A program made the position numbers and the translations under genes. This document shows, piece by piece, positions 33,152 to 41,009 of a DNA stretch of 64,000 bases. The notes below the pieces were generated by a model. The model was not told where the DNA came from, did no database searches, and worked only from the letters and a program-made list of their open reading frames with translations. How positions within the stretch are numbered: the stretch's first letter is position 1; each line of letters opens with the position of its first letter. This DNA is from a virus, in IMG/VR virus record IMGVR_UViG_3300009011_000012, positions 25,474-89,473 of that record, one strand, 5' to 3'.

Positions 33152-34147
33152 ATGGAATTTACCAGAGAACAATTAACGAAAATCATCGAAAGCGCGGAAG
33201 TCGTTATTACTGCATTGGATGGTACGAATGAAGACCTTCATCCAGGCAATAACAAAGGGATGGTGGAAGCTTGGGACCATTTGAATGATGTTGCGGCCCC
33301 GCCGAAAGTTGTGAAGGAGCTGGCGCGTATTGCGATGGCAGCAACAGTTGAGCCCCTGTATCAATACCGAATTCGAAATGGCTACAACGGACAGGTAACA
33401 GAGTGGCAAACCATTAGACGTGACCAGGTTGATTTTGTTTTGAAAGCTCAGCCGCATAATACTGAGTTTCAAATTATCGCCCCGCCAGCTCCGATTCCTG
33501 ATGTTTCCGCCGTCGCCCGCGCGGCGCTGGATTACATCGATGCACTTCCGGACGAAGTGGTAGCCAAGCTTCCTGCAATGCCTGGTTTCGATCGAGATTG
33601 GGCTGAAGAGATTCTTTCCACGGTCGCCGCACCGGCGCAGAGAACGCTAGCCATTGCGAACGAGACGATCGACTTTGAACGCCTGTGTGAAATCGCAGAA
33701 GAGGACAAAGGAAGCGACGTGGCGTCTGAATCTTCAATAATGGCGCGCATGCTAATTGGCGTGGCCATGAACAGCGAGCCGGTGGCGTATACTGATGCAG
33801 ATGAATTGCGTTTCCCGCACGCCACCAGCGACATGTGGCCCGCACCTCTTGGGCACGGTAGGGATGTTCCTCTATACACTGTACAGCAGCTTAACGATAG
33901 GGAAAGGGCTGAGCTCACGTCATATCGTTGGCTGGTGGAGCGCCTTGAGGCAGCGCTCCGGCCTGACTGTCCCGCTTTTGATGCTGCATGCCGCGCATTA
34001 TGGGAACGTGAACCACACAGGATTTTGGAAAAGGCCGGTTACCCGATTGATTACGACTCTCAGCCACCAGCGATTAAAGCTGGCTTAAAGCGGCAGGTGT
34101 TAACGGTTTTAAGGACCGTGGAAAAGGAGGTGAGGGGTGAAGGCTGA
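33152..34147 (+). CDS. Ea22/DUF551-type mosaic early protein
   Basis: 331 residues made of short modules. One module, EPLYQYRIRNGYNGQVTEWQ, and another, SEPVAYTDADELRFPHATSD followed by VPLYTVQQ, recur in many enterobacterial phage early proteins as shuffled units. GGGAGG precedes the ATG. Role unknown. It ends in a helical region overlapping the next gene. Confidence 0.55.
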   Translation: MEFTREQLTKIIESAEVVITALDGTNEDLHPGNNKGMVEAWDHLNDVAAPPKVVKELARIAMAATVEPLYQYRIRNGYNGQVTEWQTIRRDQVDFVLKAQPHNTEFQIIAPPAPIPDVSAVARAALDYIDALPDEVVAKLPAMPGFDRDWAEEILSTVAAPAQRTLAIANETIDFERLCEIAEEDKGSDVASESSIMARMLIGVAMNSEPVAYTDADELRFPHATSDMWPAPLGHGRDVPLYTVQQLNDRERAELTSYRWLVERLEAALRPDCPAFDAACRALWEREPHRILEKAGYPIDYDSQPPAIKAGLKRQVLTVLRTVEKEVRGEG

Positions 34148-34328
34148 AATATCCATCGTTCGTCCGGGCGCATGCGATGACCATGAGATCAGGTTGATTA
34201 TCCGGCTGGCACGCGGGAAAACGATCACTGCCATCATGACGCCGGAAAACCTGGCATTAGCGCTGACAGGGAAATCAGACCTACCGGCAGAAATTTCCCT
34301 ACGTAATGTGGATATAGTGGTGAAGTGA
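34137..34328 (+). CDS. Small hypothetical protein, GTG start
   Basis: 63 residues, beta/alpha (ISIVRPGACDDHEIRLIIRL). The GTG at 34137 is preceded by GGAGGTGAGG and overlaps the upstream gene. A similar domain (DDHEIRLIIR... TMTPENLALALTG) is common at the end of phage early operons. Followed by the operon terminator. Confidence 0.55.
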   Translation: MKAEISIVRPGACDDHEIRLIIRLARGKTITAIMTPENLALALTGKSDLPAEISLRNVDIVVK

Positions 34329-34345
34329 CCCATGGTGAAACGAGG

Positions 34346-34372
34346 AAAGGCCCAATATCTGGGCCTTTTTTT
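34346..34372 (+). terminator. Terminator of the early operon
   Basis: AAAGGCCCA, ATATC, TGGGCCTTT, then TTTT. Confidence 0.9.
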
Positions 34373-34383
34373 ATTTGACGTAA

Positions 34384-34464
34384 TCACCGCTTGTTGATGT
34401 AGTCGATGATCGTCGTGATGATGGCCACCAGCGGTGGTAGTATCTTCAGCAGCAAACTAACCAT
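34384..34464 (-). CDS. 26-residue hydrophobic peptide (type I toxin-like)
   Basis: MVSLLLKILPPLVAIITTII followed by DYINKR. One hydrophobic span, a Pro pair in the N-terminal half and a basic end. The ATG at 34464 has AGGAGG upstream. The shape is that of Ldr/Fst-type toxins of type I toxin-antitoxin loci. A similar peptide lies next to it. No antisense RNA promoter could be fixed by eye. Confidence 0.5.
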   Translation of the reverse strand: MVSLLLKILPPLVAIITTIIDYINKR

Positions 34465-34488
34465 TTTGAGCCTCCTTGGGCTTCGGGG

Positions 34489-34575
34489 TTATCGGTCTTT
34501 CCAGTAACCCAGCAGCGTCATAATGATGACCGCTACCGGATGCGCGAGTTTTAAAAACAACAGCAGCATTTGCAT
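34489..34575 (-). CDS. 28-residue hydrophobic peptide (type I toxin-like)
   Basis: MQMLLLFLKLAHPVAVIIMT followed by LLGYWKDR. It shares with its neighbour a hydrophobic span with Pro near the middle, an aromatic residue and a short basic C-terminus. AAGGA precedes the ATG at 34575. The two peptides may be diverged tandem copies, as ldr and ibs genes often are. Confidence 0.5.
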   Translation of the reverse strand: MQMLLLFLKLAHPVAVIIMTLLGYWKDR

Positions 34576-34584
34576 GTTGAATCC

Positions 34585-34809
34585 TTACTTGTTTTCTCGC
34601 GCCTGGCTGCAAACACCCTTGGGCTTGCCTTTGCAGTTGCTGTATCGATAGTCGCCAGATACATTCAGCACGATTTCATGTTTGGGTGAGGCCTTCGAAT
34701 CACCAAAAAACCTGCGCAGAAATTTCGCTTTTAAATCATGTCCTAAACCCTTCTCAACCGTTAGGGAACCTTCAGAACGGTTCCAGCTGGCTTGAAGAAT
34801 GCAGTGCAT
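34585..34809 (-). CDS. Small basic protein upstream of the peptides
   Basis: 74 residues (MHCILQASWNRSEGS at the start; HEIVLNVSGDYRYSNCKGKP near the end). No strong ribosome binding site. A 15-bp stretch of its 3' part (GTCGCCAGATACATT, plus strand) recurs at 34830, in frame to encode NVSGD again, so a second, broken copy lies just upstream. Function unknown; translation moderately likely. Confidence 0.4.
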   Translation of the reverse strand: MHCILQASWNRSEGSLTVEKGLGHDLKAKFLRRFFGDSKASPKHEIVLNVSGDYRYSNCKGKPKGVCSQARENK

Positions 34810-34885
34810 TTGTTTAAGCTAACTTCAGTCGCCAGATACATTTGGCACGGTAAGCGGAGTTCGCACCTCCAGTTACCGATTGAAA

Positions 34886-34914
34886 GACCCGGTCTAATCA
34901 GCCGGGTTTTTTCA
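34886..34914 (+). terminator. Terminator in a gene-poor stretch
   Basis: ACCCGG, TCTAATCAG, CCGGGT then TTTTT. No clear gene precedes it on the plus strand. The following 300 bases (34915-35221) are AT-rich; I see only a 26-codon ORF at 35100-35180 with GGAAGAG before it, and a 7-bp inverted repeat ATTGCGC at 35167-35191. An untranslated RNA ending at this terminator is possible. Confidence 0.6.
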
Positions 34915-35221
34915 TTTCCGGCAGACAAAAAAAAGCTTATGGAATAAATACTACATATAGGGGTTTCAAAAATTCTTCCCGCTATATGGTGAGTATTCTA
35001 GTATCGAATCATTTCAGTACAAGAGTTGATTTTGACGTTAAATTGAGGTTGTCAAGGGGTAAAAATGCTTAAGTCCTCGTAACATAAGGCCTGGAAGAGA
35101 TGTCAATAATTAAGAAAAAAAATTCAAAATTTGATCGAGTGATGATTTCTTCAACGGGAGGTCAGAATTGCGCAACATGATGTCGCGCAATGCACTCAGT
35201 TTCATACCAAATCTTCGCTTC

Positions 35222-35539
35222 TTATCTTATGGTTTGTGCCATGCATTTCCGCCAGGCACTCCCCTCAACACCATTATCCACATACGTTGATATTGCATAC
35301 GGAATACTCCTGATTTCGGTTGAAACGACTGCTCCATCACTAGCTGAGGTCGCGCGAGGTATTGAGGTGAACTTGTATTGGCCGCTGATTCCTTTTGCTG
35401 CTTGAGCCTTCGATTTCGTCATGATGGTATTTGCGCATTGTTCTGCTGCTGCAAGCTGCGGATCTTTATCCGATTTATCCGCGCTGCATGCTGTGAGGGT
35501 GATAACCAAAGCAGAGATGAATAATTTTCTATTTATCAT
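35222..35539 (-). CDS. Small lipoprotein
   Basis: 105 residues with a lipoprotein signal: KLFISALVITLTAC, lipobox LTAC, Cys at residue 18, followed by Ser-Ala (no Asp at +2, so outer-membrane sorting is expected). The mature part has one more Cys pair (AAEQCANTIM, WRKCMAQTIR). Monocistronic. A candidate lysogenic-conversion or surface-exclusion gene. No family recognised. Confidence 0.6.
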   Translation of the reverse strand: MINRKLFISALVITLTACSADKSDKDPQLAAAEQCANTIMTKSKAQAAKGISGQYKFTSIPRATSASDGAVVSTEIRSIPYAISTYVDNGVEGSAWRKCMAQTIR

Positions 35540-35668
35540 TTTTTCGACCTAACGCTAATAAAAACAATAGACTACATCAAAATACAGTGGCGTAGAAGCG
35601 ACCGCTGCGCTTTGACATTTGCTTACTTCGCTCACTACACGATTTGGATCAGTGCCTAGTATTGAATA

Positions 35669-35688
35669 TACTGTATATATATACAGTT
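35669..35688 (+). promoter_or_regulatory. LexA (SOS) box
   Basis: TACTGTATATATATACAGTT matches the LexA consensus CTG-(TA-rich)-CAG almost perfectly, with the alternating TA core of the tightest sites. It overlaps the presumed promoter of the 35.7-36.3 kb gene pair. Confidence 0.9.
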
Positions 35689-35706
35689 CATGCGCGTGAG
35701 GCCGTT

Positions 35707-35961
35707 ATGGGTAAGGATCTGAAATATGAAGTTATTCCGCGAGGGACTCATATCCCTTACATCACACCGGGAAAATGGACCTTCATACAGCGCAAACGTG
35801 AATATGGGGGAGGCTGGTGGTTCGGGAGGGCTTATGACGATCACTTTCAGCTTGAGTTTGAACGGCCGACCTCATTGGGTGAAGGTATTGACTATATAAA
35901 TGCCTACGAAAAAGTAAGCAAACTACCTGACTGGGATGATGATTTTAATTTGGAGGGTTAG
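35707..35961 (+). CDS. SOS-regulated small protein (P1 Lxr position)
   Basis: 84 residues from the ATG at 35707 (GAGG upstream). KWTFIQRKREYGGGWWFGRA is unusually aromatic; the C-terminus is acidic (DWDDDFNLEG). It is the first gene behind the LexA box and is followed with no gap by a HumD homologue. P1 has lxr (LexA-regulated) followed by humD in the same arrangement. Sequence homology to Lxr was not verified. Confidence 0.55.
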   Translation: MGKDLKYEVIPRGTHIPYITPGKWTFIQRKREYGGGWWFGRAYDDHFQLEFERPTSLGEGIDYINAYEKVSKLPDWDDDFNLEG

Positions 35962-36273
35962 ATGGGATTTCCTTCTCCTGCAACTGATTACGCAGAGTCT
36001 AGGTTAACCATAGATAGGATCTGCCAGATAGACAGTAACTGTGTTGTTATTGAGACAACGACCGGTTACGCAGTGATTAACCGGTCAATGAAGGCAAAGC
36101 AGGGTGATATGGTGCTGATCTCGATGTTCGGGCGAAACCTATTTGCCAGGGTCCATGGAGCGACCTTGCGAGAAAACGACGGGAAAATAATAGCGGGTGA
36201 GGAGCTCAATGAAGTTCATGTTGAGGGCGTAGTGACCTTCACAATTCACAGAACTCCAAGTACCCGCACTTAG
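35962..36273 (+). CDS. humD: HumD, UmuD'-like protein
   Basis: 103 residues starting MGFPSPATDYAESRLTIDRI. E. coli UmuD is self-cleaved just before GFPSPAADY, so this protein begins exactly as mature UmuD'. The S24-type catalytic Ser in GDSM is absent and the Lys region reads LFARVH, so it cannot cleave itself. P1 HumD can replace UmuD' in mutagenic repair with UmuC. Behind a LexA box, it would help translesion synthesis after damage. Confidence 0.85.
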   Translation: MGFPSPATDYAESRLTIDRICQIDSNCVVIETTTGYAVINRSMKAKQGDMVLISMFGRNLFARVHGATLRENDGKIIAGEELNEVHVEGVVTFTIHRTPSTRT

Positions 36274-36692
36274 TCCTTTTGGTCGGCGTAGCGTTGTTCT
36301 TGTAGGCTCTCAAACGATTCGGTTATTGACCAAGGGACCGATTTAAACCGCTCGATCGCCTTCAACACCTCTACAGCGGTCGCTGTTGGCTCGACGGCCC
36401 CCTGAAGCCACGGGAGGAGGGCATCAATAATGCGATCTTTCATGTTCTCACCGTCCGCAAGCAACCGGGCTTGGTACGCTTGAATGTCGGCCACCAGCGC
36501 CGACTCAGCCAGGCGTTGAAAAGGTTCTCCCTCTCCCGGTTCGTCAAGTAACTCCAGACGCTCTTTAATGCGTTGCGTATCCCGTGTTATCGCGTCGGAG
36601 GGAGTTGTGGCCAACCAGAGCTGGCAAAGATGATCGGGAATAACGATCGTCGTTCGCGTACCGGTGCTCTTCCTCACATAGTTCACTTTCAT
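36270..36692 (-). CDS. Possible regulator next to twin palindromes
   Basis: 140 residues. The N-terminus (MKVNYVRKSTGTRTTIVIPD) looks like the beta strand and first helix of a ribbon-helix-helix or AbrB-like fold; the rest is helical. It is divergent from the 36.8 kb gene across two identical palindromes. An autoregulatory role is inferred from that layout only. It overlaps the humD stop by four bases on the opposite strand. Confidence 0.45.
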   Translation of the reverse strand: MKVNYVRKSTGTRTTIVIPDHLCQLWLATTPSDAITRDTQRIKERLELLDEPGEGEPFQRLAESALVADIQAYQARLLADGENMKDRIIDALLPWLQGAVEPTATAVEVLKAIERFKSVPWSITESFESLQEQRYADQKD

Positions 36693-36742
36693 GGATTGAA
36701 CCTCTTTTTTCAGAAAGCAACATAATACCGATCATCCGTTTT

Positions 36743-36801
36743 TGAGTAAATATTTACTCAATCCCATTGACCTAATTCCATAAATGAGTAAATATTTACT
36801 C
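36743..36801. promoter_or_regulatory. Twin perfect palindromes TGAGTAAATATTTACTC
   Basis: GAGTAAATATTTACTC occurs at 36744-36759 and 36786-36801, 42 bp apart centre to centre (four helical turns, same face). They lie between divergent genes. Such paired sites normally bind two dimers of one repressor. Confidence 0.75.
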
Positions 36802-36836
36802 GTCAGATGAGTTAGATAAAAATAAGGATGAACGCG

Positions 36837-37190
36837 ATGAAACCGATACTCAACAAAGAGATCACCACACTTGCCGAGCTGGTGGCCACAACTGAAAATC
36901 TTGAGCCAACAGACCCGAAATTACTCGCGGCGATTAACGAAGTGCCTGCTGCGGCAAACACTGACATAACCTCTCCACTGCGGATTATTTCCGATTACAT
37001 GCTGCGCTTCCTCAGCAACAACAAGGATGCAAAATTGTATGAGGCAAAAGATCGGCTCGAACACAAGATCATCCAGTTTACCTTTGATGGATACGATGAG
37101 CAGTGCTTACGACAAGCACTCTCCACCGCCACCAGCTGCCACACACGGGAAGCGTTCGCCAGCGCCCTCGAATTGGAGGCAATCCAATGA
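36837..37190 (+). CDS. Hypothetical protein behind the twin palindromes
   Basis: 117 residues from the ATG at 36837 (AAGGA eight bases upstream; the earlier ATG at 36828 is too close to that site). All-helical (TLAELVATTENLEPTDPKLL; SDYMLRFLSNNKDAKLYEAK). Not recognised. First gene of the 36.8-38.9 kb operon; stop overlaps the next start. Confidence 0.5.
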   Translation: MKPILNKEITTLAELVATTENLEPTDPKLLAAINEVPAAANTDITSPLRIISDYMLRFLSNNKDAKLYEAKDRLEHKIIQFTFDGYDEQCLRQALSTATSCHTREAFASALELEAIQ

Positions 37191-37642
37191 CCGTATATCG
37201 CAACTATGCCACCCGCACGCAAGCCGTTACTGCGTTGAATAAGCTGCCGCTGGGAGAGTCCATTCTGTTAGTGCCGTACAACCCTGGCGCGTATCAGCAG
37301 GAGTCTGGAAGTCTTAAAGCTGTAGCTTGTAAGCAGCGTATTAAAATTGAGCTGAAAAAGGTGCTGCTGGTGGTTGAGGACGAAATGCCGCAGTCCTTCT
37401 TGCGTGTGAGGAAGGTCGCCGGGGAGCCAGTTCCGCTGACCGAAAAAGAGCAACGCACCGCCCTGCGTGATGAAGCTGCCGCGCTGCTGGAGCAGGCTGA
37501 AGCGCTGTTAACTGAGCTAACTGACGGATACACCGAAGAGAAGGACGGCACATTCAGCGCCTGCCACCCGCATAATGGCTTTGCTAGCGTGATTCGTCAG
37601 ATCTCCAGCCTGCGTAAACCACTGACGAGGGCGAAGGTATGA
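37187..37642 (+). CDS. Hypothetical protein
   Basis: 151 residues from the ATG overlapping the upstream stop. Beta-rich N-terminal half (GESILLVPYNPGAYQQESG) and a helical second half with a HPHNGFASVIRQIS end. No named family. Coupled to the next gene. Confidence 0.5.
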   Translation: MTVYRNYATRTQAVTALNKLPLGESILLVPYNPGAYQQESGSLKAVACKQRIKIELKKVLLVVEDEMPQSFLRVRKVAGEPVPLTEKEQRTALRDEAAALLEQAEALLTELTDGYTEEKDGTFSACHPHNGFASVIRQISSLRKPLTRAKV

Positions 37643-38454
37643 CACTTCTTAAGCCGATCACGCACGCACAGATCATGACGCTGCGCCGCCTGGGCTCTGG
37701 AGTGCGTTTCTCGCTCCGTGGTGATGGCAAGAAGGTGATAGAACGCCGGGGGCAAGCCTTGGCTCACCATGACCATATTAACGTCTCCAGCCTCATAATA
37801 ATGGCTTGCTCGGCGACAAAGGGCAGGGAGGCGGCCCCGGCTATGGACCTCTATAAAGGAGTTATGTATTCAACATTCCGCGCGAACGTACCCGCAACAC
37901 ATCCTGCAATTGTCATCTTGTCGGCAAAGCACGGCTTCATTGAAGCTGACCGTGTTATCGAACCTTATGAACAGTGCATGACAGAAGCGCGTGCAGATGA
38001 AATGATTGCGAAGTTGCCTGATCTTGACTCAATAAGATGGCCAACTGGCGTTCACTCAATACTGCTGGCTGGTGGCAAAACCTATCAGCGAGTGATGCGA
38101 GCAGCGATTAAACGCCGTATTGAACTTGGCTTGCTGGATAACGGCATCATTATCGAACAAACGAGTGGTGGCATTGGCTATCAACGGGCGCAGCTAGGCG
38201 CTTATCTGCGTAGCCTGCCTAACTCCAACGTGAACCATGATAAAGTAACCGCGGACACTACAATGCACATAAAGGGGAGGGCCATGAGTAACCAACTCGA
38301 CGCTCCGGCAGAGCAGGACATAGCAGCTGAAGGCTGCAATCCCAAAGAGGGATTGATCATCAACGGCTTGGGCCAGAAACCTGGTAATGGTAAATCGGTA
38401 CCGTTTCAGATGCAGGAAATGAGCGACCGGGCGACGGCTGAAGGACAGGAGTAA
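37639..38454 (+). CDS. DUF6884-like protein with C-terminal tail
   Basis: 271 residues. Residues ~50-180 follow the pattern IIMACSATKGREAAPAMDLY, VILSAKHGFIEADRVIEPYE and SILLAGGKTYQRVM, recalling the DUF6884/YaaA-like alpha/beta family that starts with a conserved Cys-Ser motif. The last ~60 residues are low complexity and may have been fused. Catalytic role unknown. Part of an operon of overlapping genes. Confidence 0.5.
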   Translation: MTLLKPITHAQIMTLRRLGSGVRFSLRGDGKKVIERRGQALAHHDHINVSSLIIMACSATKGREAAPAMDLYKGVMYSTFRANVPATHPAIVILSAKHGFIEADRVIEPYEQCMTEARADEMIAKLPDLDSIRWPTGVHSILLAGGKTYQRVMRAAIKRRIELGLLDNGIIIEQTSGGIGYQRAQLGAYLRSLPNSNVNHDKVTADTTMHIKGRAMSNQLDAPAEQDIAAEGCNPKEGLIINGLGQKPGNGKSVPFQMQEMSDRATAEGQE

Positions 38455-38918
38455 TGTTAGATCTACGAAGTTACGAAAGCCAGTTAGATGATCCAGCCTG
38501 GCGCAAACTTCACATATCCGGGCCGGTCGATGAATTGAAAGCTGTGGCCAATGTTGCCCGATTAATTTTTATCGCCATACTGGAAGACTGCCAACCTGGG
38601 GTTAGCACTGAGGGGACTTGTGCTTACTCAACTGTCCTCGTGAAGATGATGCTGGAAAGCCGCACAGGATACAAAGTCACCCAGAAAGGCGGCGATGGGC
38701 AAGGCGACGGCGGTTATTTCGATGCTGCTGGTGGTCACGGCCATTACTGGCTTGAGGTTGATACGGCTGCAGGCGCATATGTTGTGGACATTACTGCAGA
38801 TCAGTTTGGTGCCGATCCCGTGGTGGTAGTGCCCGCCAGCAACCCTCAATACGTACCAGGTGATCAGCAACTGGTGGATGAGCAATTTATTGGATTCATC
38901 CGGGGCATTGTCAGTTGA
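38454..38918 (+). CDS. Papain/transglutaminase-like protein
   Basis: 154 residues with the order Cys-His-Asp expected of a papain-like or transglutaminase-like fold: STEGTCAYSTVLVKMMLESR, GGHGHYWLEVDTAAG and YVVDITADQFGADPV. Such domains cleave or cross-link peptides, or act as deamidases. There is no signal peptide, so it acts in the cytosol. It ends the operon. Possible counter-defence or host-modifying enzyme; inferred. Confidence 0.5.
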   Translation: MLDLRSYESQLDDPAWRKLHISGPVDELKAVANVARLIFIAILEDCQPGVSTEGTCAYSTVLVKMMLESRTGYKVTQKGGDGQGDGGYFDAAGGHGHYWLEVDTAAGAYVVDITADQFGADPVVVVPASNPQYVPGDQQLVDEQFIGFIRGIVS

Positions 38919-38947
38919 ACGGGCGGGCGAAATGCCCACCGCTCTTA

Positions 38948-39694
38948 TCACTCAGTGTGAGCGATCGCCGCGAGACACTGTAAACGCGCTTTTTCAACGG
39001 CGGCCGCCTTAACATCCGGGGGGATTTTTTCCGCCGTACCCAATGTGGCGTACATATCGAGCGAAGGGGCATGGAACAGGCTATGGCCAATGTATTCGGC
39101 AATCTCCCCCACCAGCTCAAAGTCACACGCCAGCAACTCTGCTTCTCCATCTGGGCCATTCGGGAACTGGATAAAAATCTGCTTACCTAACCCCATTACC
39201 CGACAAGCTGTTGCATACACCGCATGCAGGAGGTTTGGCGATTCCGTGGCCACCGGCTGACTCACGCCGCTGAGTATGCCGTTACGCTCTTTATTAAGTG
39301 GGTCATAGGAAGATAAACGCTCTACACGCCAGCACCCAGCCAGTGAGCCCTTTTGGAAAATTATGGGGCTAATGTGAAGGTTCAGGGCATTGATAAGATC
39401 CTGAGCGATGCCATAGTCGGTCATTATACTCAACGATCTGCAGCCGAAAGATTGCGCGTGCTCGATCAGCTCTGCGTTCGTCATATCGTCTCTGCGAGCA
39501 GTAATGTAATTGCGCCCGCCGCCGCCCACTTCTGACCAGACGGCGACGCCATTCTCATGATCTTCCTCTTCCCTGTAACCGAAAAAGCTCATTACGGCGC
39601 GTTCAATAGTGATGAACGGGAAGGACTTATCTGCGCCTATTTCAACCAGTAATCCGTTGCGCAAAAGGTAATGATTGGAGGTGTTTTCTTTCAT
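38948..39694 (-). CDS. Hypothetical protein with phage ABA-sandwich-like part
   Basis: 248 residues in an accessory operon reading leftwards from 41825. The C-terminal half (PNLLHAVYATACRVMGLGK) with ELVGEIAEYIGHSLF is a type of phage domain often found beside nucleases and Ea-type proteins. No function is known to me. Confidence 0.45.
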   Translation of the reverse strand: MKENTSNHYLLRNGLLVEIGADKSFPFITIERAVMSFFGYREEEDHENGVAVWSEVGGGGRNYITARRDDMTNAELIEHAQSFGCRSLSIMTDYGIAQDLINALNLHISPIIFQKGSLAGCWRVERLSSYDPLNKERNGILSGVSQPVATESPNLLHAVYATACRVMGLGKQIFIQFPNGPDGEAELLACDFELVGEIAEYIGHSLFHAPSLDMYATLGTAEKIPPDVKAAAVEKARLQCLAAIAHTE

Positions 39695-39705
39695 GATTAT
39701 CTCTC

Positions 39706-40371
39706 TTAAAAACCCAGCATGTTGGCTGGCCGTGTTTCAGGCATGTCAATACCGGCGGCCTCCAGTTTCCGACGTAATCGGTAAATGGTGTGGGAATCCT
39801 CGCGGCGCAGCTTTTCCAGCTCGTTGATCTTGGTGGCCTGCTGGTGGTTCTCACGGAGATATGAGCGTTGCTCTTGCAAAAGAGCGTCCGGATCACCTAC
39901 CCGATGAAGTAAATAAGACAGCAGCCCGCGCTCGGCATCCTTATCGGAATCATGCGCCCAGAAGCATGCCAGATCACGATTACCGCCCCAGCTATTACCA
40001 ACCAGACAACAGATATGTCCTGCCATTAGTCTTACGTGCCCGCGCTTATTCACCCACAACAGCCCCCAGCGGTCAGGAAGGTCTGCGATGTTTATGATCC
40101 CCTCCGGGCACATGTAGTAGCGGTAATCACCCAGCCCGCCCGCCTGCCGATGGGGTTTGTGTTTGTCCCTGAGGAAATCAGAACGTGACACCTTCACTTC
40201 CACCAGCACGCTACCGCCATGGTATCCCCAGCGATAGCCCCATGCGTCAGCTCGCTCTGAATCACCGACGGCCCCCACCTCATTGAGAGCGATCTTACAG
40301 CCCGGGCCACGCCCTGATTCGGCTCGAAGAAGCCAGCGGCGCGCTATATCATTAAGCTCGTTATGTGTCAT
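39706..40371 (-). CDS. PD-(D/E)XK-like nuclease (MmcB-type)
   Basis: 221 residues from the ATG overlapping the upstream stop. ALNEVGAVGDSERADAWGY followed by SVLVEVKVSRSDFLRDKH gives the E...D...E-x-K order of a PD-(D/E)XK active site; then GGLGDYRYYMCPEGIINIAD and DRWGLLWV, typical of MmcB-like DNA-repair nucleases. The C-terminal third is coiled coil. It probably cuts DNA; substrate unknown. Confidence 0.6.
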   Translation of the reverse strand: MTHNELNDIARRWLLRAESGRGPGCKIALNEVGAVGDSERADAWGYRWGYHGGSVLVEVKVSRSDFLRDKHKPHRQAGGLGDYRYYMCPEGIINIADLPDRWGLLWVNKRGHVRLMAGHICCLVGNSWGGNRDLACFWAHDSDKDAERGLLSYLLHRVGDPDALLQEQRSYLRENHQQATKINELEKLRREDSHTIYRLRRKLEAAGIDMPETRPANMLGF

Positions 40372-41009
40372 GCAACAACCACCCAATCGCAAGCCAATAC
40401 ATCCCCTACGGATGGTTGCCAGGGGACGACCATGTTTTGGGCGTTCAAAAGGGCAAAATGATCTCCATATGGAGAATCATCAGCTGCATGCACCATCCAG
40501 CAGTGTTGGCCACCAGCATTCCAGCCCTTACGAGAGACTTTTTTCCCTTCTTTAAGCCACATAAGGGCGTCTGAGAAATCGGCCGCTTCGAGATCAATTT
40601 CAGCAGCTACAGTTTCACCTACGCTGGGACCACCAAATATTGAGTTGCATATCGAGTCCATCTTTTCAGCACTGGTTAAAGTGTGGTTGATAGCGTATTG
40701 CGCCAGTTCACCCCAGCAGGGCTCCTGTTTAACCAGTGAATGACCGTCATGGAATCGCTTTGAGGGGCAATATGAAAGCGAGCCAGCCCGATCGGAAATA
40801 AGCCATCCTCCAGATTTTACGGATAGTAGCTCTATGAACTCTTTTTCTACGTCAACATACATCCCGGCAGGCTCAAGGAGCATGATTCGTGCAAGATCCG
40901 AGCTGGGACACGACAGAACGTCAATGATTTGCGAAGCGTGAACCACCTTAAGGCCAAGGAATTTGGGCATCTGAAAGAGCTTTTTCTTGCTTACAGTGAC
41001 ATTAACCAT
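40368..41009 (-). CDS. Tad2 (DUF2829)-domain protein, putative anti-Thoeris
   Basis: 213 residues from the ATG at 41009, which overlaps the upstream stop; longer starts are unlikely. The C-terminal ~75 residues match DUF2829: FSDALMWLKEGKKVSRKGWN, then VVPWQPSVGDVLACDWVVV. Tad2 tetramers trap the Thoeris signal molecule and so disarm that defence. The N-terminal ~130 residues are unrelated and unrecognised. A second DUF2829 protein is encoded at 48.3 kb. Confidence 0.65.
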   Translation of the reverse strand: MVNVTVSKKKLFQMPKFLGLKVVHASQIIDVLSCPSSDLARIMLLEPAGMYVDVEKEFIELLSVKSGGWLISDRAGSLSYCPSKRFHDGHSLVKQEPCWGELAQYAINHTLTSAEKMDSICNSIFGGPSVGETVAAEIDLEAADFSDALMWLKEGKKVSRKGWNAGGQHCWMVHAADDSPYGDHFALLNAQNMVVPWQPSVGDVLACDWVVVA

